A stretch of 64,000 nucleotides of DNA, taken from contig CAZXQO010000004.1 in the NCBI GenBank assembly GCA_964643075.1, positions 62,001-126,000 of the forward strand, read 5' to 3'. Both the position numbers and the translations under genes were made by a program. Each line of letters begins with the position of its first letter. Position 1 is the stretch's first letter. The notes below the pieces were generated by a model that did no database searches, was not told the origin of the DNA, and saw only the letters and a list, made by a program, of their open reading frames with translations. This stretch comes from Desulfocucumis sp964643075. Lineage in GTDB: Bacteria; Bacillota; Desulfotomaculia; Desulfotomaculales; Desulfocucumaceae. Positions 9,130-17,293 of the stretch are shown piece after piece.

Positions 9130-10140
9130 CTATAGTCCTTTAGATTGCAGGTAAAGGGCAGTGTCAATTACCCTGTTGGAGTAACCCGACTCATTATCGT
9201 ACCAGGATATAACTTTCACCATATTGCCGTCTATGAGCATGGTGGAAAGAGAGTCGACAATGGATGAATGGGGGTTGCCGTTGTAGTCGATGGATACCAG
9301 AGGAGCTTCGCTGTAATCCATGATGCCCTTCAGTTCTCCCTCCGCAGCTGCTTTGAGGGCGGCGTTTACCTCTTCCACAGTGGTAGTCTTCTCCAGTTGG
9401 GCCACCAGGTCCACCACGGATACGTTGGGGGTGGGAACCCGCATGGACATGCCGTTCAGTTTTCCTTTCAACTCGGGCAGCACCAGTGCCACAGCCTTGG
9501 CCGCTCCCGTGGTGGTGGGTATGATGGACTCGGCGGCAGCTCTGGCCCGGCGCAGGTCTTTGTGCGGCAGGTCCAGTATCTGCTGGTCGTTGGTGTAGGA
9601 GTGCACGGTGGTCATCATGCCGTGTACGATGCCGAATTTCTGGTGCAACACCTTGGCGAAGGGGGCCAGGCAGTTGGTGGTGCAGGAGGCGCAGGACAGC
9701 ACGTTATGTTTGGCGGGATCGTATTTATCCTCGTTAACTCCCATAACAATGGTTATGTCCTCGTTTTTGGCCGGGGCGGAAATAAGCACCTTTTTGGCGC
9801 CACCCTGTAGATGGGCAGCTGCTTTGTCCCGCTCGGTAAAAAGCCCGGTGGATTCAACTACGATTTCCACGCCCAAATCTTTCCAGGATATATTGGCCGG
9901 GTCTTTTTCCGCGTACACCCGTACTTCTTTATTGCCTACGGTAAAACCGTTTTCGTTGGCCTTCACGTCTTCGGATAATATGCCGTGCACCGAATCATAC
10001 TTTAAAAGATGAGCCAGGGTTGCGGCGCTGGTGAGGTCGTTGACAGCCACTATCTGCAGTTTGTCGGGAAACTTCATGGCGGCCCTGTACACATTGCGGC
10101 CTATACGGCCAAAACCGTTAATACCAATTTTCAGTGTCAT
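9130..10140 (-). CDS. gap: Glyceraldehyde-3-phosphate dehydrogenase, type I
   Basis: Glycolytic/gluconeogenic enzyme converting glyceraldehyde 3-phosphate to 1,3-bisphosphoglycerate with NAD(P). 336 residues from ATG 10140; the frame extends three codons further, but AAAGGAGTG lies 6 nt before this ATG. The Rossmann motif is IGINGFGRIGRNVYRAA, the catalytic cysteine is in SCASCTTNCLAP (about residue 150), and the C-terminal signature SWYDNESGYSNRV is present. It stands alone: no cggR, pgk or tpiA lies beside it, unlike the usual Firmicutes glycolytic operon. A promoter and a 16-nt palindrome lie upstream. Confidence 0.97.
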   Translation of the reverse strand: MTLKIGINGFGRIGRNVYRAAMKFPDKLQIVAVNDLTSAATLAHLLKYDSVHGILSEDVKANENGFTVGNKEVRVYAEKDPANISWKDLGVEIVVESTGLFTERDKAAAHLQGGAKKVLISAPAKNEDITIVMGVNEDKYDPAKHNVLSCASCTTNCLAPFAKVLHQKFGIVHGMMTTVHSYTNDQQILDLPHKDLRRARAAAESIIPTTTGAAKAVALVLPELKGKLNGMSMRVPTPNVSVVDLVAQLEKTTTVEEVNAALKAAAEGELKGIMDYSEAPLVSIDYNGNPHSSIVDSLSTMLIDGNMVKVISWYDNESGYSNRVIDTALYLQSKGL

Positions 10141-10293
10141 GAACAGCACTCCTTTATTTATTGTTTATTTTTCTTAATTGCCCGGCATAATTTTATGATG
10201 CAAATCTATCGTTTATTTTCGGCAAACTACCCGCTCAGTATATTGTTAGCAGTAATAGTACTTTTTAAAAGTCCGTTAGAAGTATTCCTCAAG

Positions 10294-10309
10294 ATACAGT
10301 ATACTGTAT
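10294..10309. promoter_or_regulatory. Perfect 16-nt palindrome upstream of gap (possible operator)
   Basis: ATACAGTATACTGTAT reads the same on both strands. It lies between the predicted gap promoter (10342-10370) and the gap start, so a bound repressor could block elongation or initiation. The regulator is unknown. Confidence 0.5.
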
Positions 10310-10341
10310 GAAATAAGATATTACCATCATTTTCATGTGAG

Positions 10342-10370
10342 ATTGTAACACAAAATAGTAATTAATTCAA
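10342..10370 (-). promoter_or_regulatory. Sigma-A-type promoter for gap
   Basis: On the minus strand: TTGAAT (10370-10365), 17-nt spacer, TACAAT (10347-10342). This gives a leader of roughly 195 nt before the gap start codon. Confidence 0.6.
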
Positions 10371-10559
10371 TAAAAATGATGGCATTATTGTTAATTGTGA
10401 TGCATAATAGAGCGAGGTGGCATATAGTGCAAGCCATGGTAAAATTAAACAGGACGGGTTGTGATTTTGTCAGGGGCGCCTGGAGTCCCGATTAAATATT
10501 TATTTAAAGCTGGCAACAATTGCCGGCTATATTTCAGTGTCGGGTTGTCCATAATACTG

Positions 10560-10970
10560 TCATCGGGTTCGCAATGGCCGGGCCAAGATTGTTGCAGGGT
10601 CGTAACGGCTCTGTAACAGTCGGCCGAAGGCTGATACCGGGTCAAATGGCCCGGAGTCAACCGGAGGGAAGACTGGTGGATGTTCCGGCAGGCTGTATGG
10701 CAGTCCTAAAGATTGTCATATGGTCGTAAGGGATGTTTACTGGCCGGGCTAAGATTATCATGGATGTTGATGTTTTATTTGCCGCAGCAGATGCGGTTTA
10801 TAAACTGGGATTTGTGGCAGTCGAGAGATTGTCACAGGTCTTAAAAAATATCCATGATAGTCAAGCAAAGGTTATTGCAGGTGTCGTAATAATCTGTTGT
10901 AGTCGAAAGATTGCAGCAGGTTGCGCAGATACTTGTAGTAGCTGTAGCGCAGGTTATTACGAACTCATTA
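10560..10970. repeat. Degenerate ~40-nt tandem repeat array, non-coding
   Basis: At least six recognisable copies of a unit with core resembling AGTC-n-AAAGATTGT-n-n-CAGG-GTCGTAA. The AAGATT anchors fall at about 10575, 10709, 10751, 10825, 10868 and 10907, and the last intervals (42, 74, 43, 39) are near multiples of 39-42. More diverged copies seem to fill the gaps (for example around 10608-10645 and 10773-10810) and a last one lies near 10935. The unit repeats end to end, without constant repeats separated by unique spacers, so this is not a CRISPR array. No convincing open frame lies inside. Copies are strongly diverged, so exact limits are uncertain. Confidence 0.55.
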
Positions 10971-10971
10971 A

Positions 10972-11002
10972 AAATCCTCCGTCCCTTAGGGGCGGAGGAT
11001 TT
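10972..11002 (+). terminator. Strong hairpin at the end of the repeat array
   Basis: AAATCCTCCG pairs with CGGAGGATTT, with an inner CCC/GGG extension. It sits at the junction of the degenerate array and the palindromic pair at 11013, like the hairpin that precedes the palindrome in the larger repeats at 36978 and 39717. Confidence 0.55.
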
Positions 11003-11012
11003 ATATAATTCG

Positions 11013-11062
11013 TGGACATTCCTCCGACCCAAAAGTCAGACCCCAAATAGAGGTGTGTCCCC
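11013..11062. repeat. Palindromic repeat, copy 1 of a tandem pair
   Basis: About 50 nt beginning GGACATTCCTCCGACCC and ending GAGGTGTGTCCCC. The ends form an imperfect inverted repeat (GGGGACA/TGTCCCC, CCTC/GAGG). It is nearly identical to the copy at 11074, and related cores lie inside the repeats at 36978-37160 and 39717-39889. Confidence 0.85.
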
Positions 11063-11073
11063 TTTCATACGTT

Positions 11074-11124
11074 GGGGACATTCCTCCGACCCAAAAGTCA
11101 GACTCCAAATAGAGGTGTGTCCCC
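11074..11124. repeat. Palindromic repeat, copy 2 of a tandem pair
   Basis: GGGGACATTCCTCCGACCC to GAGGTGTGTCCCC, almost identical to the preceding copy over its whole length and separated from it by an 11-nt spacer. The sequence can fold into a REP-like stem. No transposase is nearby. Confidence 0.85.
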
Positions 11125-11238
11125 TTTCCTTAATAGTTCCCGGAGGCAATCGGTTGTGAAAAGCATTTAGCCGGAGCAGGAAAATATAAGCTCCGGGGCG
11201 AAGTATATATTGCGAAATATGTAAGAGAAGTGTGGTTT

Positions 11239-11934
11239 ATGTCTGTAGGTATTCTAATAGATTTTGATGATACACTGGTTCAGACCACGCTATTCTTCGA
11301 AATGGCCAGGGAAAAATATGCCCGGTACATGGTGAAGCTGGGGTTTCCCCTGGAAGAGGTGCTGGATGTACTGGATCGGGCGGATATAGAGAATGTTCAG
11401 AAATACGGCGGTTTTTTGAAAGAATGTTTTCCTCACGCCATGGCGCAAACCTACGACCACTTTTGTAATATAAAGAAAATTAAGGCAAGTGATGATGCCA
11501 GGCGTAAAGTTGAGGATATGGGTTGGTGGGTATTTGACCAGTCGCCTGTATTGATACCCGGTGTGGGGGAAGCGTTGGAAGAACTGTCTGCGGATTACCC
11601 CCTTTATCTTGCCACCAAAGGTGATCCCTCCGTTCAATTGGAGAGAGTGACCAGGAGCGGTCTAACACCTTTTTTTGAAAAAATTTATGTACTAAAAGAA
11701 AAGACCCACCGGGAATATGCTGAAATTGCCGGTGCCCACATGTTAATCCCCGGCTCCTCCTGGGTGGTGGGGAACAGCATAAAATCGGATATAAACCCAG
11801 GCCTTAAGGCAGGTTTTAACTGTATATATATTCCTAACCAGTATACCTGGCACCATGAAATGGAGGAGCCGCTGGGAGGTCACCATACCCTTGAAACTAT
11901 TTCAGGAGTACCTTCATTAGTCAGAGGTTCATGA
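11239..11934 (+). CDS. HAD-superfamily hydrolase (phosphoglycolate phosphatase-like)
   Basis: 231 residues from ATG 11239; GTG 11230 is a possible alternative. The HAD nucleophile motif DFDDTLV is at residues 8-14, with Asp8 the predicted nucleophile and Asp10 the acid/base. Motif II is in LYLATKGDP (Thr/Lys), and motif III in VVGNSIKSDINPGLKAG with the Mg-binding Asp. An alpha-helical C1 cap lies between motifs I and II. The family dephosphorylates small metabolites; the substrate cannot be predicted. It stands alone, with the REP-like pair upstream. Confidence 0.85.
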   Translation: MSVGILIDFDDTLVQTTLFFEMAREKYARYMVKLGFPLEEVLDVLDRADIENVQKYGGFLKECFPHAMAQTYDHFCNIKKIKASDDARRKVEDMGWWVFDQSPVLIPGVGEALEELSADYPLYLATKGDPSVQLERVTRSGLTPFFEKIYVLKEKTHREYAEIAGAHMLIPGSSWVVGNSIKSDINPGLKAGFNCIYIPNQYTWHHEMEEPLGGHHTLETISGVPSLVRGS

Positions 11935-12084
11935 ACGACACCAAATGACTTTTTTTATAATCTAATCAATGGATAACTGGCGAATTACAAATTTTATAAG
12001 CCGGCGGACCATTTATATAAACCTGCAGGAAAAAAAATAAAAATAAAGAATAAGTGATAACCGGTTTGCTATTGGAGGGGTGTC

Positions 12085-12621
12085 TTGGTGAGCAAAAAGG
12101 TGCTGATTGTGGTGGACATGCTGAATGATTTTATCAATCAGGACGGAGCTCTTAGCTGTGGACGACAGGCCCTGGACATAGTTCCCCTGGTGCTGGAAAA
12201 GATTAGGGAGTATGTAAGAGAAGGGCTGCCGGTCATATTTATCATGGATGCCCATGACCCCGAGGACTTTGAATTTAAACGGTTCCCGGTACATTGCGTG
12301 TATGGAACACCAGGCGCCCGCCTGATTAAAGAAATAGAGCATGAGGTGGAAGAGCATTCCTTCGCCATAAAAGTTTTAAAAAGCAGGTACAGCGGTTTTT
12401 TCCGTACCAACTTAAACACTATCATCAGGGATTTGGATCCCGGACTGGTGGAAGTGGTAGGGGTTTGCACCAATATTTGTGTTCTGTATACCGTGGAAGA
12501 ACTGTGCAACCGGAATTACAAGGTAGTTGTATACAGGAACGGTGTAACCTCATTTGACATGGACGCCCACCAGTGGGCGCTAAAGCAGATGGAAACCGTA
12601 CTGGGGGCTGAGGTTGTTTAA
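12085..12621 (+). CDS. Isochorismatase-family cysteine hydrolase (nicotinamidase-like)
   Basis: 178 residues starting at TTG 12085 or GTG 12088, with GGAGGGG at 12073-12079. The fold's catalytic triad is visible: Asp in LIVVDMLNDF (about residue 11), Lys in the SFAIKVLKSRYS segment, and the nucleophilic Cys in VVGVCTNICV (about 130). Metal-ligand type residues MDAHDPEDFEF follow the PncA pattern (D-x-H) and VHCVYGT is also PncA-like. A nicotinamidase role in NAD salvage is plausible, but other amidases share these features. Standalone gene 50 nt before dnaD. Confidence 0.82.
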   Translation: MVSKKVLIVVDMLNDFINQDGALSCGRQALDIVPLVLEKIREYVREGLPVIFIMDAHDPEDFEFKRFPVHCVYGTPGARLIKEIEHEVEEHSFAIKVLKSRYSGFFRTNLNTIIRDLDPGLVEVVGVCTNICVLYTVEELCNRNYKVVVYRNGVTSFDMDAHQWALKQMETVLGAEVV

Positions 12622-12674
12622 GCAGGCCGGGCAAGTTCGGGATACCACTTTTTATTTTTAAGCCGAGGTGTGAT

Positions 12675-13475
12675 ATGACGCTAAAAAACCGGACCATAAA
12701 GAAGTACAGGGGAAATATTACCGCGGCTTACGGGGCGGACCTATGTTCTTTTGGGGTAACTGGTATTCCAAACCTTTTATTGAAGCACTACAAGGGCATG
12801 GGCATCAGTGACGGTGAAATGATGCTGTTGATCCAGATGCTCCGTTTGCGTTACGAAGAGAAGGAGCATTACCCCACGCCTGAGATCTTGTGCTGCTATC
12901 TTTCCTGTAATGCCGAAGAAATACGGGAGGCGCTTGGTTCATTGCAGACCAAGGATATGCTTGCCCTTACCCACTATTATGACGAATTGGCTGACGAGGT
13001 TAAAACCGGCTACGATTTCGAACCTCTTTTTGAAAAGCTCTCTGATTTCTGGGCCAGCGCCAGGGTAAAGGAGATAGAAAAAGCCAACCAGGCTTTGGCA
13101 AGGGGCACCAGGAAAAAGGAAGAAATAGGTACTCTGTATCGTTCATTTGAAAAAGAATTCGGCCGGCCCCTTTCACCCATTGAGGTTGAAAAAATTGACC
13201 AGTGGTCGGTGCAGGCAGGGCCGTTGCTGGTGAGGGAAGCCCTTTCCCGCTCAGTCTTAATGGGGATAAGAAACTTTAAATATGTGGATTCGATTATTCT
13301 GGAGTGGGTGAAAAACAATCTTCGCACGGTGGAAGAGATTGAAGATTACGATAGACGTTTTAAAGACAGACATGCCGGCGGGGGACGCCGCCAGCCCAAG
13401 GTTGCCGCGGCGGACGATGAAAAATCACCGGATCATAAAAAAAGAGAGTTAATCAAACAATTATACATGAGCTAA
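12675..13475 (+). CDS. dnaD: DnaD-domain primosomal protein
   Basis: 266 residues. The N-terminal ~110 residues look like the DnaD winged-helix domain (GISDGEMMLLIQMLRLRYEE, then YPTPEILCCYLSCNAEEIRE). The C-terminal DnaB_2/DnaD domain is about residues 150-225, with YRSFEKEFGRPLSPIEVEKI and the late motif FKYVDSIILEWVKNN, corresponding to the YxxxILxxW signature. The last 30 residues are charged and probably flexible. DnaD-type proteins act at oriC remodelling and in restart, recruiting the helicase loader. The next gene encodes a DnaC/DnaI-like ATPase, the expected partner. Confidence 0.88.
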   Translation: MTLKNRTIKKYRGNITAAYGADLCSFGVTGIPNLLLKHYKGMGISDGEMMLLIQMLRLRYEEKEHYPTPEILCCYLSCNAEEIREALGSLQTKDMLALTHYYDELADEVKTGYDFEPLFEKLSDFWASARVKEIEKANQALARGTRKKEEIGTLYRSFEKEFGRPLSPIEVEKIDQWSVQAGPLLVREALSRSVLMGIRNFKYVDSIILEWVKNNLRTVEEIEDYDRRFKDRHAGGGRRQPKVAAADDEKSPDHKKRELIKQLYMS

Positions 13476-13502
13476 AACAGCCGGCTTATCCACCGGCTGT
13501 TT
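13475..13502 (+). terminator. Short hairpin between dnaD and the loader gene
   Basis: AAACAGCCGG and CCGGCTGTTT around an 8-nt loop, starting inside the dnaD stop codon. The T-tract is only three bases. Because the loader gene follows 20 nt later, it may work as a partial terminator or an mRNA processing or stability element. Confidence 0.5.
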
Positions 13503-13522
13503 GATATAAGGGGAAGTGTTAG

Positions 13523-14245
13523 ATGGCTGAGGAATGCGCTTTATGTCAGGGGCGGGGGCTGATTTTTAAGGATAATTATGCCATACCCTGCCGCTGTGCT
13601 AAAGAAAAGATGCTGGATAATTTATACAGACAATCATGTTTGCCACCTGCTGTAAGAAATTTTACTTTTAATAGCTTTGATTTTAAATATTATCCCAAAA
13701 CAAAGACTGATCCCGACAAGAGATTCAGCTATTTGGAATCCGCACGTTTGACATATAATGCTGCCATGGACTTTGTTAAGAACTTTCCGGAAAAGAACGG
13801 AACTATCAATGGGCTTTTATTCACCGGCCAGGTGGGTAGCGGTAAAACTTTTTTGGCATGTTGTATAGCCAATGCTTTACTGGAAAGAGGACATCCTGTT
13901 TTGTTTGCTGTGGTGCCGGACATGCTGGATCGAATCAGGGCTACCTATGATGCCGGCAAACAGATGGGGTATTCCGAGCAGGAAGTGATGGATGCTGCCC
14001 GGGCAATACCGCTGCTTATTCTTGATGATCTCGGCGCTCACAATTATACGGATTGGACGCGTAATAAACTATATTCCATAATAAACTACCGTTTGAATTA
14101 CTGTTTGCCGACAGTTATTACCACTAACATAAGTTTGGAAAATTTGGAAGCCCACCTGGGTGAACGTACCACTTCGAGGATATTCCAGATGTGCCGGCCT
14201 TACCGGTTGCTGGTTGACGTGGATATCAGGATGTTGCAGGGGTGA
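13523..14245 (+). CDS. dnaC: DnaC/DnaI/IstB-like replicative helicase loader ATPase
   Basis: 240 residues. The N-terminus has a Cys cluster (CALCQGRGLIF then CRCAKEK), as in the zinc-binding N-domain of DnaI-type loaders. The AAA+ core has Walker A TGQVGSGKT (about residue 105), Walker B PLLILDDLG, sensor I VITTNIS and an arginine-finger region around LGERTTSRIFQMC. It should load the DnaB/DnaC-type hexameric helicase with DnaD. GGGGAAGTG lies before the ATG. Its stop is only 10 nt before cbiD, so it is probably co-transcribed with the cobalamin genes. Confidence 0.88.
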   Translation: MAEECALCQGRGLIFKDNYAIPCRCAKEKMLDNLYRQSCLPPAVRNFTFNSFDFKYYPKTKTDPDKRFSYLESARLTYNAAMDFVKNFPEKNGTINGLLFTGQVGSGKTFLACCIANALLERGHPVLFAVVPDMLDRIRATYDAGKQMGYSEQEVMDAARAIPLLILDDLGAHNYTDWTRNKLYSIINYRLNYCLPTVITTNISLENLEAHLGERTTSRIFQMCRPYRLLVDVDIRMLQG

Positions 14246-14255
14246 GGAGAGTGCA

Positions 14256-15386
14256 ATGAGCGAAAAGCCGGATTTTAAAAATAAAAAAGAATTGCGCTGC
14301 GGCATTACCACCGGCGCCTGTGCCGCCGGCGCAGCTTATGCTGCCGCCCGGCTCCTCCACGGCGGGAAAACCCTCCGGGAGGCGGTTATCTACAACCCCA
14401 ATGGCGATCCGATCAAAATTGATATAAAATCGGTGGAATTAATAGGGGACGGCGCCAGGGCAGTGGTGGTAAAGGACGGCGGAGACGACCCGGATGTTAC
14501 CCATGGACTGGATATTGTGGTGGATTTATGCCCCGCCTCCGGCGGGGGGGTAACCCTTAAGGGAGGTCCCGGGGTGGGCCGGGTTACCCGGCCAGGGCTG
14601 CAGGTGCCGGTGGGCCAGCCGGCCATAAACCCTGTGCCCGCCAGGATGATCGCTGCTGCCCTGGCCCGGGCGATGCCTGGTGATGCGGGGGTGGAGGTTA
14701 TAATCAGCGTTCCCGGTGGGGAAGAGGTGGCCCCCCGTACATTAAACCCCAGGCTCGGCATCCTGGGGGGGATTTCCATACTGGGCACCAGCGGCATAGT
14801 GCGTCCCATGTCCGAGGAAGCCTTCAAGGAATCGCTGGTGCCTCTGGTCAGGCAGGCGGTGGCTTTGGGCCACCGGAGGGTTGTGCTGACACCGGGACGG
14901 ATGGGGCAGCAGGCGGCGGAAAAGCAATACGGCTTTAATCCTGAAACAGTATTGGAAATGAGTAACTTTGTAGGTTTTATGCTGGATTGCTGCCTTGATC
15001 ATGGCATAGAGGAAGTACTTCTGTGGGGGCATGTGGGCAAGCTGGTGAAGGTTGCCGGCGGCATATTCCACACCCACAGCAGAATGGCTGATGCCCGCAG
15101 GGAGATTATTGCCGCCCATGCTGCTTTGCACGGCGCGGACAGTAAGTTTGTCGGGGAGATTATGGGGGCCAATACCCTGGAAGGGCTGGTGGCTGATATG
15201 GAAAGCAAGGGGTTCGGCTTCCTGTTTAGTCACCTGGCCGAAATAGCCAGTAAAAAGGCCGGGGAGCATATTAAAGGTTCCATGACCATAGGCACTGCCA
15301 TGCTGGCCATGAACGGCAGGGTGCTGGGGCTGGACCGGGCCGCCAGGGATATCGGGGAGGTGCTGGGATGCACAAAATTACCGTGA
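14256..15386 (+). CDS. cbiD: Cobalt-precorrin-5B C1-methyltransferase CbiD
   Basis: First cobalamin gene of a ten-gene run. CbiD methylates C1 during anaerobic corrin-ring contraction. 376 residues from ATG 14256 with GAGGAGA upstream. The N-terminus has the family motif RCGITTGACAAGAAYAA; downstream are GGPGVGRVTRPGLQVPVG, ILGGISILGTSGIVRPMSEEA and VLLWGHVGKLVKVAGGIFHTH, all characteristic of CbiD. Cytoplasmic. It overlaps cbiE by 19 nt, which suggests coupled translation. The frame is open 96 nt upstream into the loader gene, but that extension is not CbiD-like. Confidence 0.96.
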   Translation: MSEKPDFKNKKELRCGITTGACAAGAAYAAARLLHGGKTLREAVIYNPNGDPIKIDIKSVELIGDGARAVVVKDGGDDPDVTHGLDIVVDLCPASGGGVTLKGGPGVGRVTRPGLQVPVGQPAINPVPARMIAAALARAMPGDAGVEVIISVPGGEEVAPRTLNPRLGILGGISILGTSGIVRPMSEEAFKESLVPLVRQAVALGHRRVVLTPGRMGQQAAEKQYGFNPETVLEMSNFVGFMLDCCLDHGIEEVLLWGHVGKLVKVAGGIFHTHSRMADARREIIAAHAALHGADSKFVGEIMGANTLEGLVADMESKGFGFLFSHLAEIASKKAGEHIKGSMTIGTAMLAMNGRVLGLDRAARDIGEVLGCTKLP

Positions 15387-15994
15387 TCGGGGTCGGCCCC
15401 GGGGGGCGGGAAAGCCTTACCGGAGCGGCCCGGGCGGCCATTACCCGGGCGGAAGTGCTGCTGGGGGGCAGGCGTCATCTGGAAACTTTTGCCTCTGGGG
15501 ATAGGGAGACCTTTGCCCTGGTCAACAATTTAACTGATGCGGTACAATTTATCAAAGATAGAAGACATTTGAATGTGGCCGTCCTGGCCACAGGGGATCC
15601 CGGGATGTACGGGATACTGGATTTTTTAAGGCGGCATTTCGATTCGGAGGATATTGAGGTTATACCTGGCATAAGTGCGGTGCAGGAGGCCTTTGCCAGG
15701 CTGGCCATGCCCTGGCAGGACGCAGTGATACTAAGCGCCCACGGCCGGGATACCGGAGCGCTGGTGGAGGTTATCAAGAATAGCTCCAAGGTGGCAGTGC
15801 TGACCGGCCCGGAGTCGACCCCAGTCAGGCTGGCAGAGCTGCTGACGGAAGCAGGCTTGGGGGAGAGAGCGTCCTTTGTGTGCACTGACCTCACCCTGCC
15901 CGGCGAAAAGGTGACGGGTTTGAAAATTAAAGATTTAACCGGTTACCCCGAAGGGAACAGGCATAATTGCGTTATGGTGATTGTTGATGAGTAA
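15368..15994 (+). CDS. cbiE: Cobalt-precorrin-7 C5-methyltransferase CbiE
   Basis: SAM-dependent tetrapyrrole methyltransferase acting with CbiT at C5/C15. 208 residues. It starts VIGVGPGGRESLT, the family N-terminal GxGPG motif, then VAVLATGDPGMYG (SAM-binding loop) and IEVIPGISAVQEAFARL, the usual VPGIS region. Separate from CbiT here, as in many Firmicutes, rather than fused as in CobL. The start overlaps the end of cbiD, and its stop overlaps the cbiT start (ATGAGTAA). Confidence 0.93.
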   Translation: MHKITVIGVGPGGRESLTGAARAAITRAEVLLGGRRHLETFASGDRETFALVNNLTDAVQFIKDRRHLNVAVLATGDPGMYGILDFLRRHFDSEDIEVIPGISAVQEAFARLAMPWQDAVILSAHGRDTGALVEVIKNSSKVAVLTGPESTPVRLAELLTEAGLGERASFVCTDLTLPGEKVTGLKIKDLTGYPEGNRHNCVMVIVDE

Positions 15995-16592
15995 AATTTG
16001 GAGTTACGCTTCTCCGGGTATTCCCGATGACAGCTTTATACGGGGTAAGGTTCCCATAACCAAAGAGGAAATCAGGGTGGTAACCCTGGCCAAGGCCCGG
16101 CTGGGCCCCGGTATGATTATATGGGATGTGGGCAGCGGCACCGGGTCCATTTCCGTGGAAGCGGCCCGGCTTGCATCAGGCGGCCAGGTATTCGCGGTGG
16201 AAAGATCCCCCGAGGGCCTGGAACTGACCCGTAAAAACGCGGAGCATTTCGGCCTGGACAATATAACCGTGGTGGCCGGTGAAGCCCCGGGCGCTCTGGG
16301 CAGCCTGCCGTCGCCGCACCGGGTTTTCGTGGGCGGCTCCGGGGGCAAACTTTCTAATGTTGTAGAAATAGTAAAGACTAGACTACTTCCTGGGGGCAGG
16401 CTGGTGATTAATTCAGTAAGCCTGGAAACCCTGGCTGGAGCCATAGAATGCCTCAAACCCCCCTGGCAGACTGATATTATACAGGTTTCTGTGGCCAGGG
16501 CGGAGAGGATTGGAAAAAGTCATATTATGCGGGGATTAAATCCCGTTTACATTATTACCGCATGGAAAGAGGAGGAAGGGGATGACCGGTAA
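15987..16592 (+). CDS. cbiT: Cobalt-precorrin-6B C15-methyltransferase (decarboxylating) CbiT
   Basis: 201 residues from ATG 15987; two TTG codons just upstream are less likely, because ATGAGTAA overlaps the cbiE stop in the usual coupled form. It is a Rossmann class I methyltransferase: IWDVGSGTGSISVEAARLA is the SAM-binding glycine loop, followed by VFAVERSPEGLELTRKNAE. The N-terminal PDDSFIRGKVPITKEE segment is typical of CbiT. It methylates C15 and decarboxylates the C12 acetate side chain. It overlaps cbiL by 11 nt. Confidence 0.94.
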   Translation: MSKIWSYASPGIPDDSFIRGKVPITKEEIRVVTLAKARLGPGMIIWDVGSGTGSISVEAARLASGGQVFAVERSPEGLELTRKNAEHFGLDNITVVAGEAPGALGSLPSPHRVFVGGSGGKLSNVVEIVKTRLLPGGRLVINSVSLETLAGAIECLKPPWQTDIIQVSVARAERIGKSHIMRGLNPVYIITAWKEEEGDDR

Positions 16593-17289
16593 ATTTTACG
16601 GTATCGGGGTTGGTCCCGGAAACCCTGAATTAATAACTATAAAGGCTTTCAGGATATTGCAGGAGACAGACGTAATCTGTGTGCCCAAGTCTTACGCCGA
16701 CCGGGATAGTCTGGCGCTTTTGGTGGTGAAGGGCTTTCTAAAAGCCGATATTGAAACACTGGAGCTTTCCTTTCCCATGTCTAAAGACCGCAAGGTGCTG
16801 GAAGAATCCTGGGCGGCTGCCGGGGAGTCGGTGGCGGCCCTGGTCCGGGAAGGTAAAATGGTGTCCTTTGTAACCATCGGAGACCCCCTGTTTTACAGTA
16901 CATATGGCTATCTGCTGGCCCACCTTAAAAACAATCACCCGGAATTGCCGGTGGAGACAGTGCCGGGTATTACTGCCATGGCGGCTTGTTCCTCGCTTTT
17001 ACAGCAGCCGCTGGTAGAGGGGGACGAAACCCTGGCTGTGGTGCCGGCGGCGTACGGTATTGAAACGCTCAGGGATATACTGGAAAAATTCGACAATGTA
17101 GTGATGATGAAGGTTAACCGGCGGCTGCCCGAAGTGGTGAAGCTGCTTAAAGACATGGGGCTGGGTAATAACGCCGTACTGTATAACCGCTGCGGCTATC
17201 CGGATGGCTTCTACGTAACAGATCTGGACGAGCTGGACGGGGTGACGATGGATTATATGTCCCTCCTCATCGTACGGAAAAGGGGGTAG
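16582..17289 (+). CDS. cbiL: Cobalt-precorrin-2 C20-methyltransferase CbiL
   Basis: 235 residues with GGAGGAAGGGG just before the ATG. N-terminal GIGVGPGNPELITIKAFRIL and the core VSFVTIGDPLFYSTYGYLL and VETVPGITAMAACSS match the C20-methyltransferases CbiL/CobI. It acts early, adding the methyl group at C20 of cobalt-sirohydrochlorin, which is the product of CbiX encoded later in the same run. Confidence 0.94.
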   Translation: MTGKFYGIGVGPGNPELITIKAFRILQETDVICVPKSYADRDSLALLVVKGFLKADIETLELSFPMSKDRKVLEESWAAAGESVAALVREGKMVSFVTIGDPLFYSTYGYLLAHLKNNHPELPVETVPGITAMAACSSLLQQPLVEGDETLAVVPAAYGIETLRDILEKFDNVVMMKVNRRLPEVVKLLKDMGLGNNAVLYNRCGYPDGFYVTDLDELDGVTMDYMSLLIVRKRG

Positions 17290-17293
17290 GGTG

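Noticed and set aside
9268..9810. A long open frame antisense to gap (180 codons)
   Set aside because: Repetitive Gly, Val and His residues typical of antisense of a highly expressed, biased gene; gap itself is unambiguous.
10560..10970. Possible CRISPR array in the repeat-rich region
   Set aside because: Units are contiguous and diverged with no unique spacers of constant length; no cas genes are present in the window.
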